NCBI GenBank assembly: GCA_933228895.1
Contig: OW121847.1
Location: 81,757,656-81,821,655, forward strand
Length of the DNA: 64,000 nucleotides
Direction: 5' to 3'
Source of the DNA: Platycnemis pennipes
Taxonomy: Eukaryota; Arthropoda; Insecta; Odonata; Platycnemididae
The notes under the pieces were generated by a model. It worked only from the letters and a program-made list of their open reading frames with translations, was not told the DNA's origin and did not search any database. Position 1 is the stretch's first letter. Each line of letters begins with the position of its first letter. Position numbers and translations under genes: made by a program. This document shows positions 24,298-36,539 of the stretch, piece by piece.

Positions 24298-24432
24298 CCG
24301 CGCCGAAATGGACCTGCGCCGAGGTGGCTTGCGCCGAGGTGGGCCTGCGCCGAGATGGGCCTGCGCCGAAGTGGCTTGCGCCGAAACGGCCGCGCCGAGG
24401 TGGCCGCGCCGAAGTGGCCGCGCCGAAGTGTC
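24298..24432. repeat. GC-rich minisatellite, right arm (inverted)
   Basis: The same unit as the left arm but reverse-complemented (GCCGAGGTGGCTTGCGCC, GCCGAGGTGGGCCTGC). The GGCATACG neighbour word is also shared (AAGGCATACG at 21400 and 24440), so the arms are related beyond the array. Confidence 0.88.
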
Positions 24433-25207
24433 CCATTCCCAAGGCATACGAACCTTCCAGGACATTGTCTTCGTGTGGTTTCTGTTTTCTCGTCTGAGGT
24501 GCGTTCCTAAACTTTGGCGGTCACTCCCCTCAGCCCCGTTTTTGTTTTAATGTTTTCGTCTGGGCCTATTCATTGCATCATTGCACAACTACCCTTGCAT
24601 TCTTAGATACCGTTTTATTTTCCCATTTGTCTGTTGGGCAAATTTAGCGCTCAAATTCGGACAGGTCGACATTCGTCAAAAAATTATGAGAAAAAAATTA
24701 TGAGAAAAAAATTAACCGAAGTTATTTTTTTAATCAGTAAATGCATCATTTTAACGATTAAAAGTTATACGTCAACCGATTTAAAAAGTAACGATTAAAT
24801 TAAATAGTTAACCACATTTTTAACGATTGATTTTTATCGTTAATTTTTATAATCGTTAATCCCAACTATGGTCAAAGTAGACACACATTGCAAGCATCTT
24901 TTAAGGAGAGGACAACGTTGCTGAGTTTCAGAAGGTTTGCGCAGGCTATAGAAGTGCTAATTAAATATGCGTTAATTTGAAGTCATACGAGCGTAAAAGG
25001 TTTTTATAGCAACTCGAGTACTCCGTCGTGTCAACAAACATTCCATTCCTGTACTTACAAAATTCGTCCACTTTGAAATACTTACTCTTTAAAAATGTCA
25101 TTATGAACAAATATCATTTAAAAAATTCAAACTATTGTGGATGATGAAATTTAATTATGCGTTACATAAAAAAGTATCATAGCTAACGTACCATTTTTAG
25201 ATTGGTG

Positions 25208-25377
25208 TCACGAGTAGTAATCGTTCATTTTTGGTGGAAAAACGTTGCTTTTGAATTTTGTCTGAATGTTTCCTGGGGGGTAATAGTTGACAACTACGTA
25301 CGATGCTCCTCGTGGATTAGTTGCGACTCCAACTCCGATCACCTTGCTTCCTTTCCATATCAATTGCGTAAAGTGCC
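25208..25377 (-). CDS. Gene C exon 5 (CAP1/CAP2, stop)
   Basis: The acceptor TTTTTTCCTGTTTAG precedes 25377. The exon encodes GHFTQLIWKGSKVIGVG, SYVVVNYYPPGN and NVFPPKMNDYYS-stop. Confidence 0.88.
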
Positions 25378-28300
25378 CTAAACAGGAAAAAAGTATCAGT
25401 ACCGAAGTAAATGTGCCCGTCATCGGAAAAAAATTCCGAGCCCATTTTGTTATCAGGAAATTAGCAATACGAATTAAAAATCGGAATTTTATCGAGGGGA
25501 ACAAGGAAGAAAATCTCTCACAGAGTACAGGTTGGTATCCTGCTTAAGCTACAATTCACATTGTGTGATGGAAATCCCGGGAGAAATGTTCAACTGGGAA
25601 TATACCATGATACGAACCTTTTGCTCAAGATTACTTTGAAAGAAAACAGTTTTGCTCAAAATTTACCATTTATTTCACTCGGTATTACTTTTTCACAATT
25701 TTATTGCTAATAACTTTATCTAACTGGTGTACGGGACCTGTCTTTAAATCATTTAAAATATTGAACGTTCTTGTATTAAAATTTTTCATTATCATAAAAT
25801 ACTTCTCTTCCCGTAGGTCTACCGACTGTTTGCTTTCACCTTTTATGAGCTTATCTTTAATATTCTAAAAGCTCTTTCGCATCATGTTATTGCTTTTATT
25901 GCTTTGGTTATGGCTAGTAAATTCTTAAGATTTTCTCTTTGGATAGTCCCTCCAGGTCCCTCCCTCTCTGTTAACTTTGTGTTTTTCCGAAAAATTGTTT
26001 ACCTTAGAAATCATAAATGCGCGTGCTTTCCCAACGAACTGATTGAAGAAATTCTTCTCGGGTTTTCCATCGGCTCAAATTGCCCATGCTGGCTGACGTT
26101 TTTGGGGTATTCTTCTCTCTACTTAGGCTTCTCCTATTATTAAGTATTGCTGATGAAGAAGCCTGAGCCCCTATTTTTGGTCAAGATCTTATCTTGACCC
26201 GATCCTAGAAATATTGGAACCACCTCGTGAAAGAAGCCTTTGAGATTTGGCTGGAGAATAAAAATTGTGATCGGGACTCAGGCTTCTCTATCAGCAATAC
26301 CTGGAAACCAGTGTTAAAATTATCAGAAAACAACGCTGAAGACGATGCCCGAGTCGAAACGTTGGCCACCATGGGTAATCTGAAATGGTGGAAAACCCGA
26401 GAGGAATTTCCTTAGAAATCAAATTATCAAAATCGAATCCATAATATGCCTCATAAATTATTTCATACCTATGAGGTATTTTCAATGTCCATGTTTTCCT
26501 AATTTATTGATGGTATAACCTTTATTGTTATCCATTCAAAATATTCTTCCGTGAAATTTACGACTACCATGTGATACAAATTGCATATTATTGTTACGGA
26601 TCATTTTACTATAGTCACCACGAAGTGCTGTTGCTATCCATTTTCAAGTATATCAAAGGAAAGTCACCTATGGCTAATTTTTCTTTATATCTAATGCATA
26701 TAGTTTGGATGAAAAAATAATTGTAGTGCTAACCTGTGGCCGGATTGAAGTAATTTGAACCATAAGTGTAGAGATCATTTTCACTGTACCAGGAGTTGAC
26801 TGGTTCGCTGCCGGAAATGCTTCCTTTGGATTTAAAGTAAATATTTTCGCCATATCCGGAACCTGTGCTGTGAATCAACTCATTCTTCTTGGCGATGGTT
26901 TCGGCCCAACTCTGGCTAAACCTAGAGAGCTGGAGAAGGAGGAGCCGCTTAAAGATTACAACATCAAATTGGTGTCCTCAAAAAATTGTATCAAGAACAA
27001 ATGAATTAACGTCAATTCTGAAATCCTTTAGTACCTCTGAGCTTAATATGAAGGGCTTCACACCATGCATCTCTCTGAATGAGTTGTGCGCATCTAGCAC
27101 TTCTCTTGCGAAATCTGGATTGGGTAAGGAGCTCCTTCGTCTCGTGGGCTCCCTCGCCTCCTCAGAAGAAATGTCGCTATCATCCCTTAGTGCTCGAGCT
27201 TCTTTCGCCCTCTCTTGCAGCTGTTTTAAGAATTCAAGGGGTAATGGAGGAGCTGCATCAGTACTTTCATCCTCTGAAGATTGAGGCTCGTCTTCATGGT
27301 TTAAACCTAATGCATCTTCCTGTGATGTTATCGATTCCTCATCTCCTTCAGAGTAATCTGATCCTTCAGCTTCTGACTCAATTTTTTGCAAGGTGTCTGA
27401 ATTCTTTTTAGTGAGTAGTGCGGGCTCATAGTCCTGGTAGGGTCTTGCAGGAGCTGATCGTTTCCTGGGCTCATGTCCCTCTTGCTCCAGCGCCGATTTA
27501 GACCGTGGTCTGCTCGATCGCCTGTTGCTCGGCAGTTCAAGGTCCGATTCTGTGTCCTCTGGGCTTGGGCTCGATTCGAGTCGTCTTAGTTCGTCAAGGA
27601 CTAAGCTGTGATCGGGCACTGCCGTGCTCTGTCTCGCTTCGGAATGTTTCCGACGGGATTCGGAAGGGGATAGGTCTTGTCGAATATTCTGGCTGTCACG
27701 CCACATACCCCTCTTTTCCCGTACAGACGGACTCCGTGAGCCTGATCTAGATTTCCTTTCCTGATAAGGGAATATTCCATTCTTGTTTTCCGCGATCTTT
27801 GGTCTCTCCTCGGATGATATCTGCGATGGAGGCTCCTTGACGACTTTCGATGCTTCCACTTTTGGGTTCCGTCTTAGCCTGTCTACTTGTTTAGATGGAA
27901 TTCGCGCTATTCCTTGTATAGGCCAGTCTGCGACGACGGGCGGGTATTCATCTGGACGTGATAGCTTCCTGTGGCTGTCTTCTTGCTGACTACGTTCCGG
28001 CTGGCGTGTCGTGTTTTGTCTCTGTGGTGGAAATTTTCTTTGAGAGCCAGGCTGAATGTTCAGACTTTCTCCGGAAACTTCTAGCGGTGTTTTTGTCGGA
28101 ATCTCTGATCTTTCACTTTCAATGGCTTGCGGCACCAAAGGAGCTCTTTTTTGAATCCCTTCCACTATTTGGTCAAGATCAGTGGAATTCCTTCTCCATT
28201 CTTTCAGAGATATTCCATGAGTTTCTGATGGGGTTTTCATCTTTTCTCTCAAAAGCAACGGATTTATATCCGACGACTCCCCCTCGCTATCATCCGGCAA

Positions 28301-31085
28301 AGTTGGGAGTGGGTGGGCCAAACCACTCCTTACCATTCGCTTTGGCACTTGTCTTGTTTCTACAGGCACGTGTCTTGCATTGTTCCGAATATTGTTGCCA
28401 TCTGGCGTTGCTTCTCCCTCTTCTTCAGAAATTGGGGGCTTTCGCATCCGTTTTTCGGCCGGGTTAAAGGACTTCGTTTCATGCCCTGGTCTATTCCCTC
28501 TCTGACCTTTACTGGGACTTTTACCATGCTTATCTGTCACTTCTTCTGGCACCATTTCGGGCGCTTTCTTCTCTTGATCCGGTGCGCGTTCTGAATTAGA
28601 CGGAAATGGAAACAATCAATCAAGTAGTTGCTATTTGCTCCAACCTGGTAAAAAAATATTCCTCCTGAGAGCAAAGTGATTGTGCTACTCGCTAAAATCT
28701 CTTTATTACATTTTTGTTCAATCTGAACGTCATACAGATTAGATGCTCGAAATATGTGGGCCACAAAGTTAACCTGATTAATCTGTTGTTCAATCGAAAT
28801 GAAAATGATCTGTTAACAGACCGGTGTGAACCAGAGAAATCATTAGGAAGCACCATTTTTCATTTTTATTTGATGGGGACGTGTTTTGCCGAAGTTTTAT
28901 TTACATTTGAATTATAAAATCGAACCCATCTACTATACTACTCGGGTACCACGCCATTACTTATGGGGTTATTACTAAATGGGGTGGGGGAAAATTCGGG
29001 CCAATTTTTACTATCCACTGTCGATACGGAGGGGGGTTTAGCCTTCTGTTACGTTTCGAGAAAGATGCATTAATGCTTCATTCCTTGTTCAAATAATGAT
29101 GATGTTACATATAATAATTTGTGAATATGTAATAGCATTGAAAATAAGTAACTTGTAAATAATATCTGCTTTATCGTTCACAAAAAATAGGGTTCATTGG
29201 CAGTGTTACGTTATTTAGGAAAGGAGAGGTTCTCAGAGAATATTACGGACCGTTATAAGAAGGAGGGGGTCTGAAAAAGGGAAAACTCTGCGTGACGTAA
29301 TATATGGATGGCAATATATGATGGTTGGGATACGCAGTGGACTTGAATAGCGCTTTGACAGCTTTACGCCGACCGTCTTCTGTGCCCACATAGTTTTTCG
29401 TGTTTCGACTGGGTGATGACAGACCCGGTCACCCCGGTCATTATTTCCCTCTCAAAACGACTGTCGAGGTGTTGGCAAGAGTCGTGTTTAGCCAACGCGT
29501 GTTTTGTGGGTGAAAAGTCAAACTATTTCTAAAGGAAATCAAGCGACAGAGAGCGTCAAATGACTGAGACAGATCCGCGATGTTGTGCCCTGCCAGAACA
29601 CAGTCCAACCTTATGGAACGACCAATGATTACGCGTGCGACCGGTGCGGAGTGGTAGTAAGATGAAGGGATTCGCTAAGCACCGTATAGAAGCTACGAAA
29701 TTCTTTCCCTTGATTGATCAAAACATCTTCATTCTATCCACATAACCAAAGCTATTTTTCTTACATTTCCTTTCTCAGTGCGTGGCGACACCTTTTTAGC
29801 GCTTAGGGAATCGCTGTGTGAAAAAATGAGGCGGCGGTGATGTGACCCATTGGATTACTGGCGTGATGAATTCATGCGACTGAGAGGGAGTGTGGATTTT
29901 CGCTCGCTTCTGCAACTGCGGCTACGAAGTCTTCACTTTGAGAGTTGAGGTATGTGAACTCACGACTGAAACGTCTCTGATACAAAGTCATCCTCTTTCC
30001 TCAAAAATCAAGTTTTGCCACTCAAAATACTACACTCAAATTATCAACCAATATACTTTTCACATCTCAAGCACAGTCACTGAAATTAATTCCTTTCTAT
30101 TTGAAAGAACTTCTTGTTCAGTTCTAATTCTTTTCAATCCCATAAGTAGGTATAAATTTATTACCAACAAACTTCTGCCCGAGGTCAGGCTCCAATTCAA
30201 GGCTTCCAATGGCTTGAGGCAGGGAATTGAAGGTTTTTCTTGTTATTTTTGTGTTTACCTTTTTTCCTCTTCCGTCTAGAGTATCCATTGTGTCCACCGT
30301 TACTGTATCATACTTCTTTTCCTGAAATGAGTGTAAGTAATTGAGCATGACGTGGGAGTGGAGATTCAGAGTGACATTACACAAAATTGACCCGGGCCAT
30401 TACGGGCGTTCGCTAAAATCAATAACTGAATGATAATGATATCCAAGGCGTCATAAAATTTAATATCATATATTCCATTTTCTGAACTTTTTTTATGTAT
30501 TAAAGAGGATAAGGTTAATGTTAAGATTAATTGTGCTCAATTGATGCTGAGTTTTGAGCTTTGAGTTTTGAACAAATGGGTATTTTTGATATAGAAGGAT
30601 TAACGCGATAATCTTTACTTCCTCTATATCATTAGACAAGTTTACAATCAAACATTTAGCACCTACAAGGATGATAATTCAAACTACAGAATTCGCTTAG
30701 TCACCTTCTGGATTTAAAATCACTTTACCTGCCGAAAATACTCTTCTCCCTTTGAGAGAAATACGTTCCATATCACAATTTCAATTTTTTTGAAGAATTA
30801 GTAAGTTCAATGAACATTAATATGCCAAAGATAATTGAATTCACTTTCGTCAGGTAGCTATTATTTGCACGGAAAACTACGGAGCACATAGCAAGATATT
30901 TCTCCATTGAATTTAATCGGAGGAAGTGTAAAAAGGAAGGCAGGAAACCGTGAAATAATGATTAACACTTGGTATGAACTTACCTTGTTGTCATTAGTAT
31001 ACTCAAATGTCCATTCTTCCACCTTTCTCCTCTGCAAAATACGACTCCCTTTTGGGATTGAAGATGGGGTTTCCGAGCTATCCAT
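25208..31085 (-). CDS. Gene C: GAPR-1-like CAP protein with RKVE-W module and long RS/ED-rich linker
   Basis: Five minus-strand exons (31085-30984, 30321-30165, 28590-27035, 26929-26734, 25377-25208) join in frame to 726 codons plus stop. Order: residues 1-86, the N-terminal module (LQRRKVEEWTFEY, YDTVTVDTMDTLDG) shared with gene B; about residues 87-570, a low-complexity hydrophilic linker rich in Ser, Arg, Glu and Pro with RS-type stretches; about the last 155 residues, a CAP domain (FAREVLDAHNSFREMHGV, IHSTGSGYGENIYF, NSWYSEND, GHFTQLIW, YYPPGN). All four family cavity residues are kept. There is no signal peptide or membrane segment. CAP exon breaks and phases equal those of genes A and B. 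The length is well above the usual 150-200 aa of GAPR-1 proteins because of the linker. Its role is unknown; the linker suggests a phosphorylated or disordered scaffold, which is inference. Confidence 0.82.
26050..26420 (+). pseudogene. Penelope-like element 3' remnant
   Basis: The frame 26224-26415 reads VKEAFEIWLENKNCDRDSGF then SISNTWKPVLK. It aligns with TKEAIEIKMERRNVNRDSGY then TISSSWNRILK at the C-terminus of the Penelope protein at 59175. The 3' end GACGATGCCCGAGTCGAAACG and an inverted repeat (26050-26108 with 26355-26410, core TCTCGGGTTTTCCA) complete the family signature. It lies in the last intron of gene C. Confidence 0.75.
26734..26929 (-). CDS. Gene C exon 4 (CAP middle)
   Basis: The acceptor CCTTCTCCAG precedes 26929 and the donor is GTTAGC; phase is 0 in and 1 out. 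It encodes LSRFSQSWAETIAKKN, IHSTGSGYGENIYFKSKG and VNSWYSEND. Confidence 0.87.
27035..28590 (-). CDS. Gene C exon 3 (disordered linker and CAP helix 1)
   Basis: One 1556-base open exon between acceptor CCGTCTAATTCAG and donor GTACTA. It is dominated by charged and Ser-rich sequence (SRSGSRSPSVREKRG, RRSSRPRSKSALEQ, acidic SEAEGSDYSEGDEE). It ends with NPDFAREVLDAHNSF and the start of the CAP fold. The long open frame lacks any other known domain that I recognise. Confidence 0.85.
28591..30164. other. Second intron of gene C
   Basis: Intron DNA including a less AT-rich patch (about 29320-29890). A 129-codon + strand open frame overlaps exon 2 antisense and has no recognisable domain. Nothing else is supported. 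Confidence 0.5.
30165..30321 (-). CDS. Gene C exon 2 (module, second half)
   Basis: The acceptor CTCATTTCAG precedes 30321. The exon encodes EKKYDTVTVDTMDTLDG through DLGQKFV and ends in phase 1 at GTAATA. The donor was picked because it alone restores the frame of exon 3. Confidence 0.72.
30984..31085 (-). CDS. Gene C exon 1 (start, RKVE-W module)
   Basis: ATG at 31085 in context AATAAAATGG. It encodes 34 residues beginning MDSSETPSS and containing RRKVEEWTFEY, and ends in phase 0 at donor GTAAGT. An acceptor-like CTCCTCGTTACAG lies 18 bases before the ATG, so a 5' UTR intron is possible. Confidence 0.78.
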
Positions 31086-34000
31086 TTTATTTCAATCGTA
31101 GCTGTAACGAGGAGTTAAATTCATTAATTAAGATGCTAATTAATAAACTACTTAGAATTCTTCAATAAACGTGGTATATTACTGCGTTTTCATCTAACCT
31201 TTATGATAAACACTTGATAGCTTGTGGGAAATTGTAAAGTAGTGATAAATATTTGTGCAAACGAAAAGGTATCATAAATATTGAATATAAATATTCAGTT
31301 ATTTCTTTCATATTTAAAAGTTGGCATCGAAAATTGGAAGGAAAAATTTTCGAGTATATTAGTTGGTGCTACAGACCCTCGGACACAACCTTGGTGTCTA
31401 GAGAAGACCTACGGGATCTGAACGGCTCCGTTAAAGCTACAACTTTACTTGATGCTGTTGTTTTTGGAGAGGGGGTTTAAGAGTTAGGATGTGGTATAAA
31501 TGTTGGGAGCGGAGGAAAGGCGGAGAGAAACTCATTGTTGGCAATTGCCAGCAGCTTTTTAACGGAAGACGGAAAGGAGTCTAGAGTACAAACTGTCTAC
31601 CCTCTCTTAGTCCCATACAGCACTCAAGCAGGGACAGAGATTCCGCTGAAAAGTGTCTGAGATTGCCGAAACTCGAACCCGGGAGCCAGTGCACTGTTCA
31701 TCACACCATCCCCGATCCCCACCAATGTTTTGTACCCACTCTATCAAACATACTTTATAAATTTGTTTTTCAAAATAAGATATGTCTGAAAATTCAAGTG
31801 GATAGAAGGATTATTTTTATCATATCATAAATTGACTTTTTGGATACATTTTCTTTTGAAAAAGTATCTTCACCCAATTTGCTCTCTATCAGTACACTTA
31901 ACATTAGGTAATAATTAGATATTTTAAAATCAATTATGTAAGTTTTTTGCGCACCTCGTTTTTTTGCAATGGGCTTCCTGGCTCAGGTTTAAATTCTAGA
32001 TATTTTCAAAAATGCATATATTTAGAACCCATTTTTATATCTACATGAAGCCAATCTTGTCAATGTTAAAAACTAGCGTCATTAGATTGAATTATTTGTT
32101 CCATCACAACTTTTACATTTTACCTTAATAAAACTTCCCGGTAAACTTTCAACCCGAAAACCTTGCTACGCATGCAGCATCTAGAGACAACATTTAGTTT
32201 ACGCACCTGTAAATATAGAGATTGTGTTGTACGCCCATGAAAGGTACTGCATTTTCAGTATTTGATGCCATTCTTTGATTAAATCGCGTGCTCGTCCTCT
32301 TGTTCCCCTAAAGTGTCAGAATATTTTGCGGTTCTTTCACCCCGACGCTCAATAAAGGCGAATAAAATTGTGCTTCTTCAACCATTATTCTCGCTCCAAG
32401 AACTTACTTTAAATTTAACAATACGTGTCAAACGTGTGGTTAAACAAACAACCACCTTCACAACCACCGCAACTGCGCGCATCACTTGAAGTTGTCTCCA
32501 CGAGGTAGAATACATTAATGTGCAACAGAGCTATTTTTAACCTGTTAACAGAGCCAGTACCTGAGTCAATGTCATGTAAGTTCTATCTAGCCATTTTATT
32601 ATCAATCCCTGCGTGCTATTAAAGGAGAAACGTAGACTTATGTGAAACTGAAATGTATCATTAACTTCTCACGAGGCAAGAGAGTCCGACCTATGTCGCG
32701 AAAATCAACGGCTGTTAAATTGTTCATGCCAGAGATATTTTCGGACTGATGCTACAATAAAGACTATATGAAATAATTGATGGACAGAGGCTAATTTAAA
32801 AATACTATCGTTAATATAATCTAATAAGCTGACTCAGACTTCGAAACCTCAAGACTTCAAGACAAAAACTTTAGACTACAAGGAGTCGGGACTACTTAAT
32901 TGGCTATAGATACGATGGCACGGTAAAGACAGCCGTCGAGGGAAAATCGAATGAGACAAATTGCAAAGGAAGGTCTCGTGTGAGATTGGTGAGAGTGAAT
33001 GATATAAGGGAAAATAATTAGCCGATAATATATCGAGTAGAGAGCTGCGTCAAACCATTCTTAGGATTAATGACCAGTGATGATGCTTGAAGAGGCTTTG
33101 AGTCGATGAAGTTGTCTGCACAAAAATTTTAGGCTACTCTATTCCGGTATGCATTTCTTGAGTAATGCTAATAATGGGAATAAATGAAAAATTACCTCTT
33201 CATAATTGAGAAAATAGTATTGACATCAAGAGTTTAGCTATCCGTGTTAAAACATATAAAGAACAAAATATCCCAGATACTTGTCTTCCATTTCTCTTGC
33301 TCTCATACAGGTGGTCGCAATATTGGCGTGTACCTATGTCAACGTGAAGGCGGTTGGGTCGTAACCAGTCGTAACTATTGGTGTCTTTAACCTGAAGTCA
33401 AAAGTATCTCCTAAGAACATTGTATACCATTATCAATAATTTTTGAGCTACTTAATCAAAGGGAATTATTTTTCGACAGCATTGCTTAAATTATTATTAC
33501 ATTTGAAGAGTTTATTTTCTCGTAATTGACAAAAAATATTTTTGACCCCATTGGAACTACTGAAAAAGGTGATAAGTCAACTGATCTCATGAAAAGAGTC
33601 GTAGCGATACTCATTCGCGCTATTCTTGATCTGCACTAATTTTTGTCATTCTCAGAGTGACACACTCGTTCAATTGGCTCACCGAATAGTTTCCTGAGAA
33701 GGTTAATAGAGTAATTTTTAATCTGCATTTGCTAATTTTTATGTAGTTTACAATTCTATTGTGATTTTAGTCCGAAAACGAATAATTTTGTACATTCATT
33801 GAAAATAATTAGTTCTGCTTTTATGACAGACGTTCTCAGTTTTAGGTCAGTATTTAAGAATATTAATGAGATATTAGCTATGTAATAGTTGTGCGAAATA
33901 CATGAAAATCAGTCTGAGAAAATGCCCGGCCGCTGAGGAAAGTTTTGAAAAATACCCAAGGCCGCTCTTCAATGCGTTAACCTTTTATTCATAAATGCAG

Positions 34001-35240
34001 TTCAAAATTATGATCTTGGTTAATGGCATACGAGAACTGGGAATATATTGCTTGGGCTTTGAAAAGGGTTAACAGTACCGATAAGTGCAAAAAATATTAA
34101 AAAGCAAAACAATGGTATTATCAAACTGAATTTTTGAAACCCTGGGCGACTGGTGAGGTGCGTAAAAATGATAATTATATTCTTGAAGACATTTAATAAT
34201 TGGCATCCTGGTTTATTATTTCATTTTATTGGGTATTTGTAATACAACATGAGCAGTTATTGGGTGTATGTAAAACAACGAGGAGATCGGATTGATAGCG
34301 TACCAGTGTCTTTTTCTTTCGGATGACGATAATGCCAAGCCATGAACACAAATGATTCAGGAACTTTATTATGGCAATCTATACCTTTTACAGCTGTAGA
34401 TAGGAAATAATCTATTGTATTTCAGATTAGAATACAGTACTTTTCTATCCCTGAACTGTATCATTTAATATTTCATATATTTTTGTCCTATAGATTTTCT
34501 AATTGCCACACATGAACTATTCCTGCGTAGATTGACAAAAAGTGGAAAGAAAGGTGTACTTATTTTATCGGCCCGTAGTGAATTTTTCAGTTGAATGCCA
34601 AAATGCTAAATCTCCTTCACTGAAAGAGAGGCTGAATTTCGTGTAGTTGAAATAACCATTCGGGATTGCCATGTTTGGTCATGCTTTTTTAGCGGTATAC
34701 CACTGAAATAATTGTTCGTTCAATCTCATGTACATTTTCCATTATATATAAGATTTCCCAGGTCTATACTTTTAATTGTTCGTATTTACTTTGAATAGCA
34801 ACGGATATCTTCAGCGTATTGTTTCAAAATGGGCCGAGAGCAAACGTGAAGTCAATATCCCCTTCATTATGCGCAACCACGGGAATTCACCGCTCTGGTA
34901 TCGAGTCCGTTCTTCGCTAGCCAAAGGGGGGGCCAGTTCCTATGGGGGTTAGTATGAGTGGTTATTTTGGTTCCTAGAACCTCGTTTTGCACAAGATACC
35001 GCCTAAGTGTCGCGAGTAAGCGCCAATAACGAGAAAAACTGCCCATTCCCTTGAATAAATAATATTTCCTCGCGAACTCACTAGCATTTCACACACCCCG
35101 TTGGGTAACTCTTACGATTCCATTCGCACGCCAAAGCATTTTATTATGATGCCATGGCATCCACCTCTTTCGCTATCGATAGTTTATTGAAAATTACCAC
35201 CCTTATGGTAAGCTATTGGTTTGACAAAGCGATTTCATAT
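31086..35240. other. Gene-poor region upstream of gene C
   Basis: It should hold the gene C promoter, but no clear core element is visible. A weak tRNA-like patch (31667-31710, minus) has box-like words spaced too closely to call. The rest is AT-rich with no long frame. Confidence 0.5.
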
Positions 35241-35945
35241 CTATATCAAATCGACCAGGTGATTGCCCTTAAGGTCACCGATTTTGACCAAATTTGGCGT
35301 AACGGCTCCATTTTATAAGAAAATGAAAACCCCAAAGGTATTTATTATTTATTAATAAACTGCCCTGTGATGTCGACGTAACATCCGTAAAATCATTCTT
35401 AAAGGAAATTCACTAGTTGTCGATTATGTCACACAATGATTTCCTCGACAGCACACGTCCCTTATTTTGTTTTCAGGAAACTGGCAACCATGGATGGAAT
35501 TCACCTTCCCTCTCAGCGCGTCCATTGAGCTCACGAAAACCGCCGAACCGATGAGAGATTGGGTTCAGTAAATCACCGATAGACAATCTGTTGTATCTGG
35601 AATTTCTCTCCTATGGTCACGGGAAACAGTAATTCCGTCGATAGCATATAAACTTATCTTTCATAATAAACTTATCTTATGATTTTCCAGGAAATTAATC
35701 TATTTCATTAGTACTATGAATCTAGGATTTAAAAAAATTCCTCACGTTAAAAGTTTTTTTGAGAACCTACGCCCAGAAAACTACCCGACACTCAGTTGTA
35801 GCATATGTGGGCGACAAAAATCGAGACATATGGGTCAATCTACGTCAAATCGACCAGAAAATCGGCAAAAATGACCCTTAGGGTCACCGATTTTGACCAA
35901 ATTTGGCACAACGGCTCCATTTCATAAGAAAATGAAAACCCCAAA
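35241..35945. repeat. Diverged direct repeat about 100 bases long, 600 bases apart
   Basis: 35241-35337 and 35841-35945 share CAAATCGACCAG, GGTCACCGATTTTGACCAAA and AACGGCTCCATTT, then ATAAGAAAATGAAAACCCCA. The second copy has small insertions. The origin is unknown. Confidence 0.75.
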
Positions 35946-36539
35946 GTCGTTTTGCAAAAAACGTAACCGTTTCCGAAATATTGCAACGTTGCAAAATTCG
36001 AATTTTGCAAAAGTGACTACACATTTTACGGTATATTTCAGAGACGATTTGAGCTAAAGACGTGCTTAAGGGCTTATTTTAAAGGCCATGAATTGGATAA
36101 ATGTAATAAGGGATTATATTGTGAAATATACACAATTTTATAAAGTTTATAACAATTTTAAATTTTCAAATCGATTTTTGACGATGTACTTACACCTTCG
36201 ATTTTGCTCATTTTTTATATGTTGTAGACAAAACCCTCCTCTGAAAATTTAAAAAGTTTGCCAGAGGTAATATTTCATTTTAGGAAGAATAATATCTTTG
36301 AGTGAAGGCGTGACGCCCGCCGGTCACCGCGGTGCCCCCCTACCGGCCGACGTTATCACACTGTGGTGTCTTCAGATCTCAGTAACTTTCTCATTCATCT
36401 TCTTCTCACCAATTTTAACCGTATACCAGCTCTTTGCCCATTCATGTCGCTATTTGTTTTCTGACCACAGCCTTAGAATCTATGAAGAGCGGCACCTGGC
36501 TTTATAGCGGTCGGCCTCGGAGAACAATAGGCCTAGAAC

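Larger units (their letters stand above)
20585..24870. mobile_element. Large hAT-like element with GTTAA-rich ends and GC-rich inverted arms
   Basis: CATAGTTG at 20585 is mirrored by CAACTATG ending at 24870. Both subterminal zones (20610-20740, 24690-24865) are packed with GTTAA/AGTAAC words in inverted orientation. The flanking 8-mers ATCAACGT and GTCAAAGT match at 6 of 8 positions, compatible with an aged 8-bp duplication. Inside are inverted GC-rich minisatellites (21422-21570, 24298-24432) and nested LINE ends. No transposase was seen. The hAT assignment is inference. Confidence 0.5.

Noticed and set aside
21296..24550. Arg/Ala/Gly-rich open frames across the CCTCGGCGC arrays
   Set aside because: All frames of a GC-rich minisatellite stay open. 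The repeat explains them fully.
31667..31710. tRNA-derived SINE head on the minus strand (GGTTCGAGTTTC with an A-box-like word)
   Set aside because: The two boxes are only about 17 bases apart, too close for a tRNA-type promoter, and no tail or duplication was seen.
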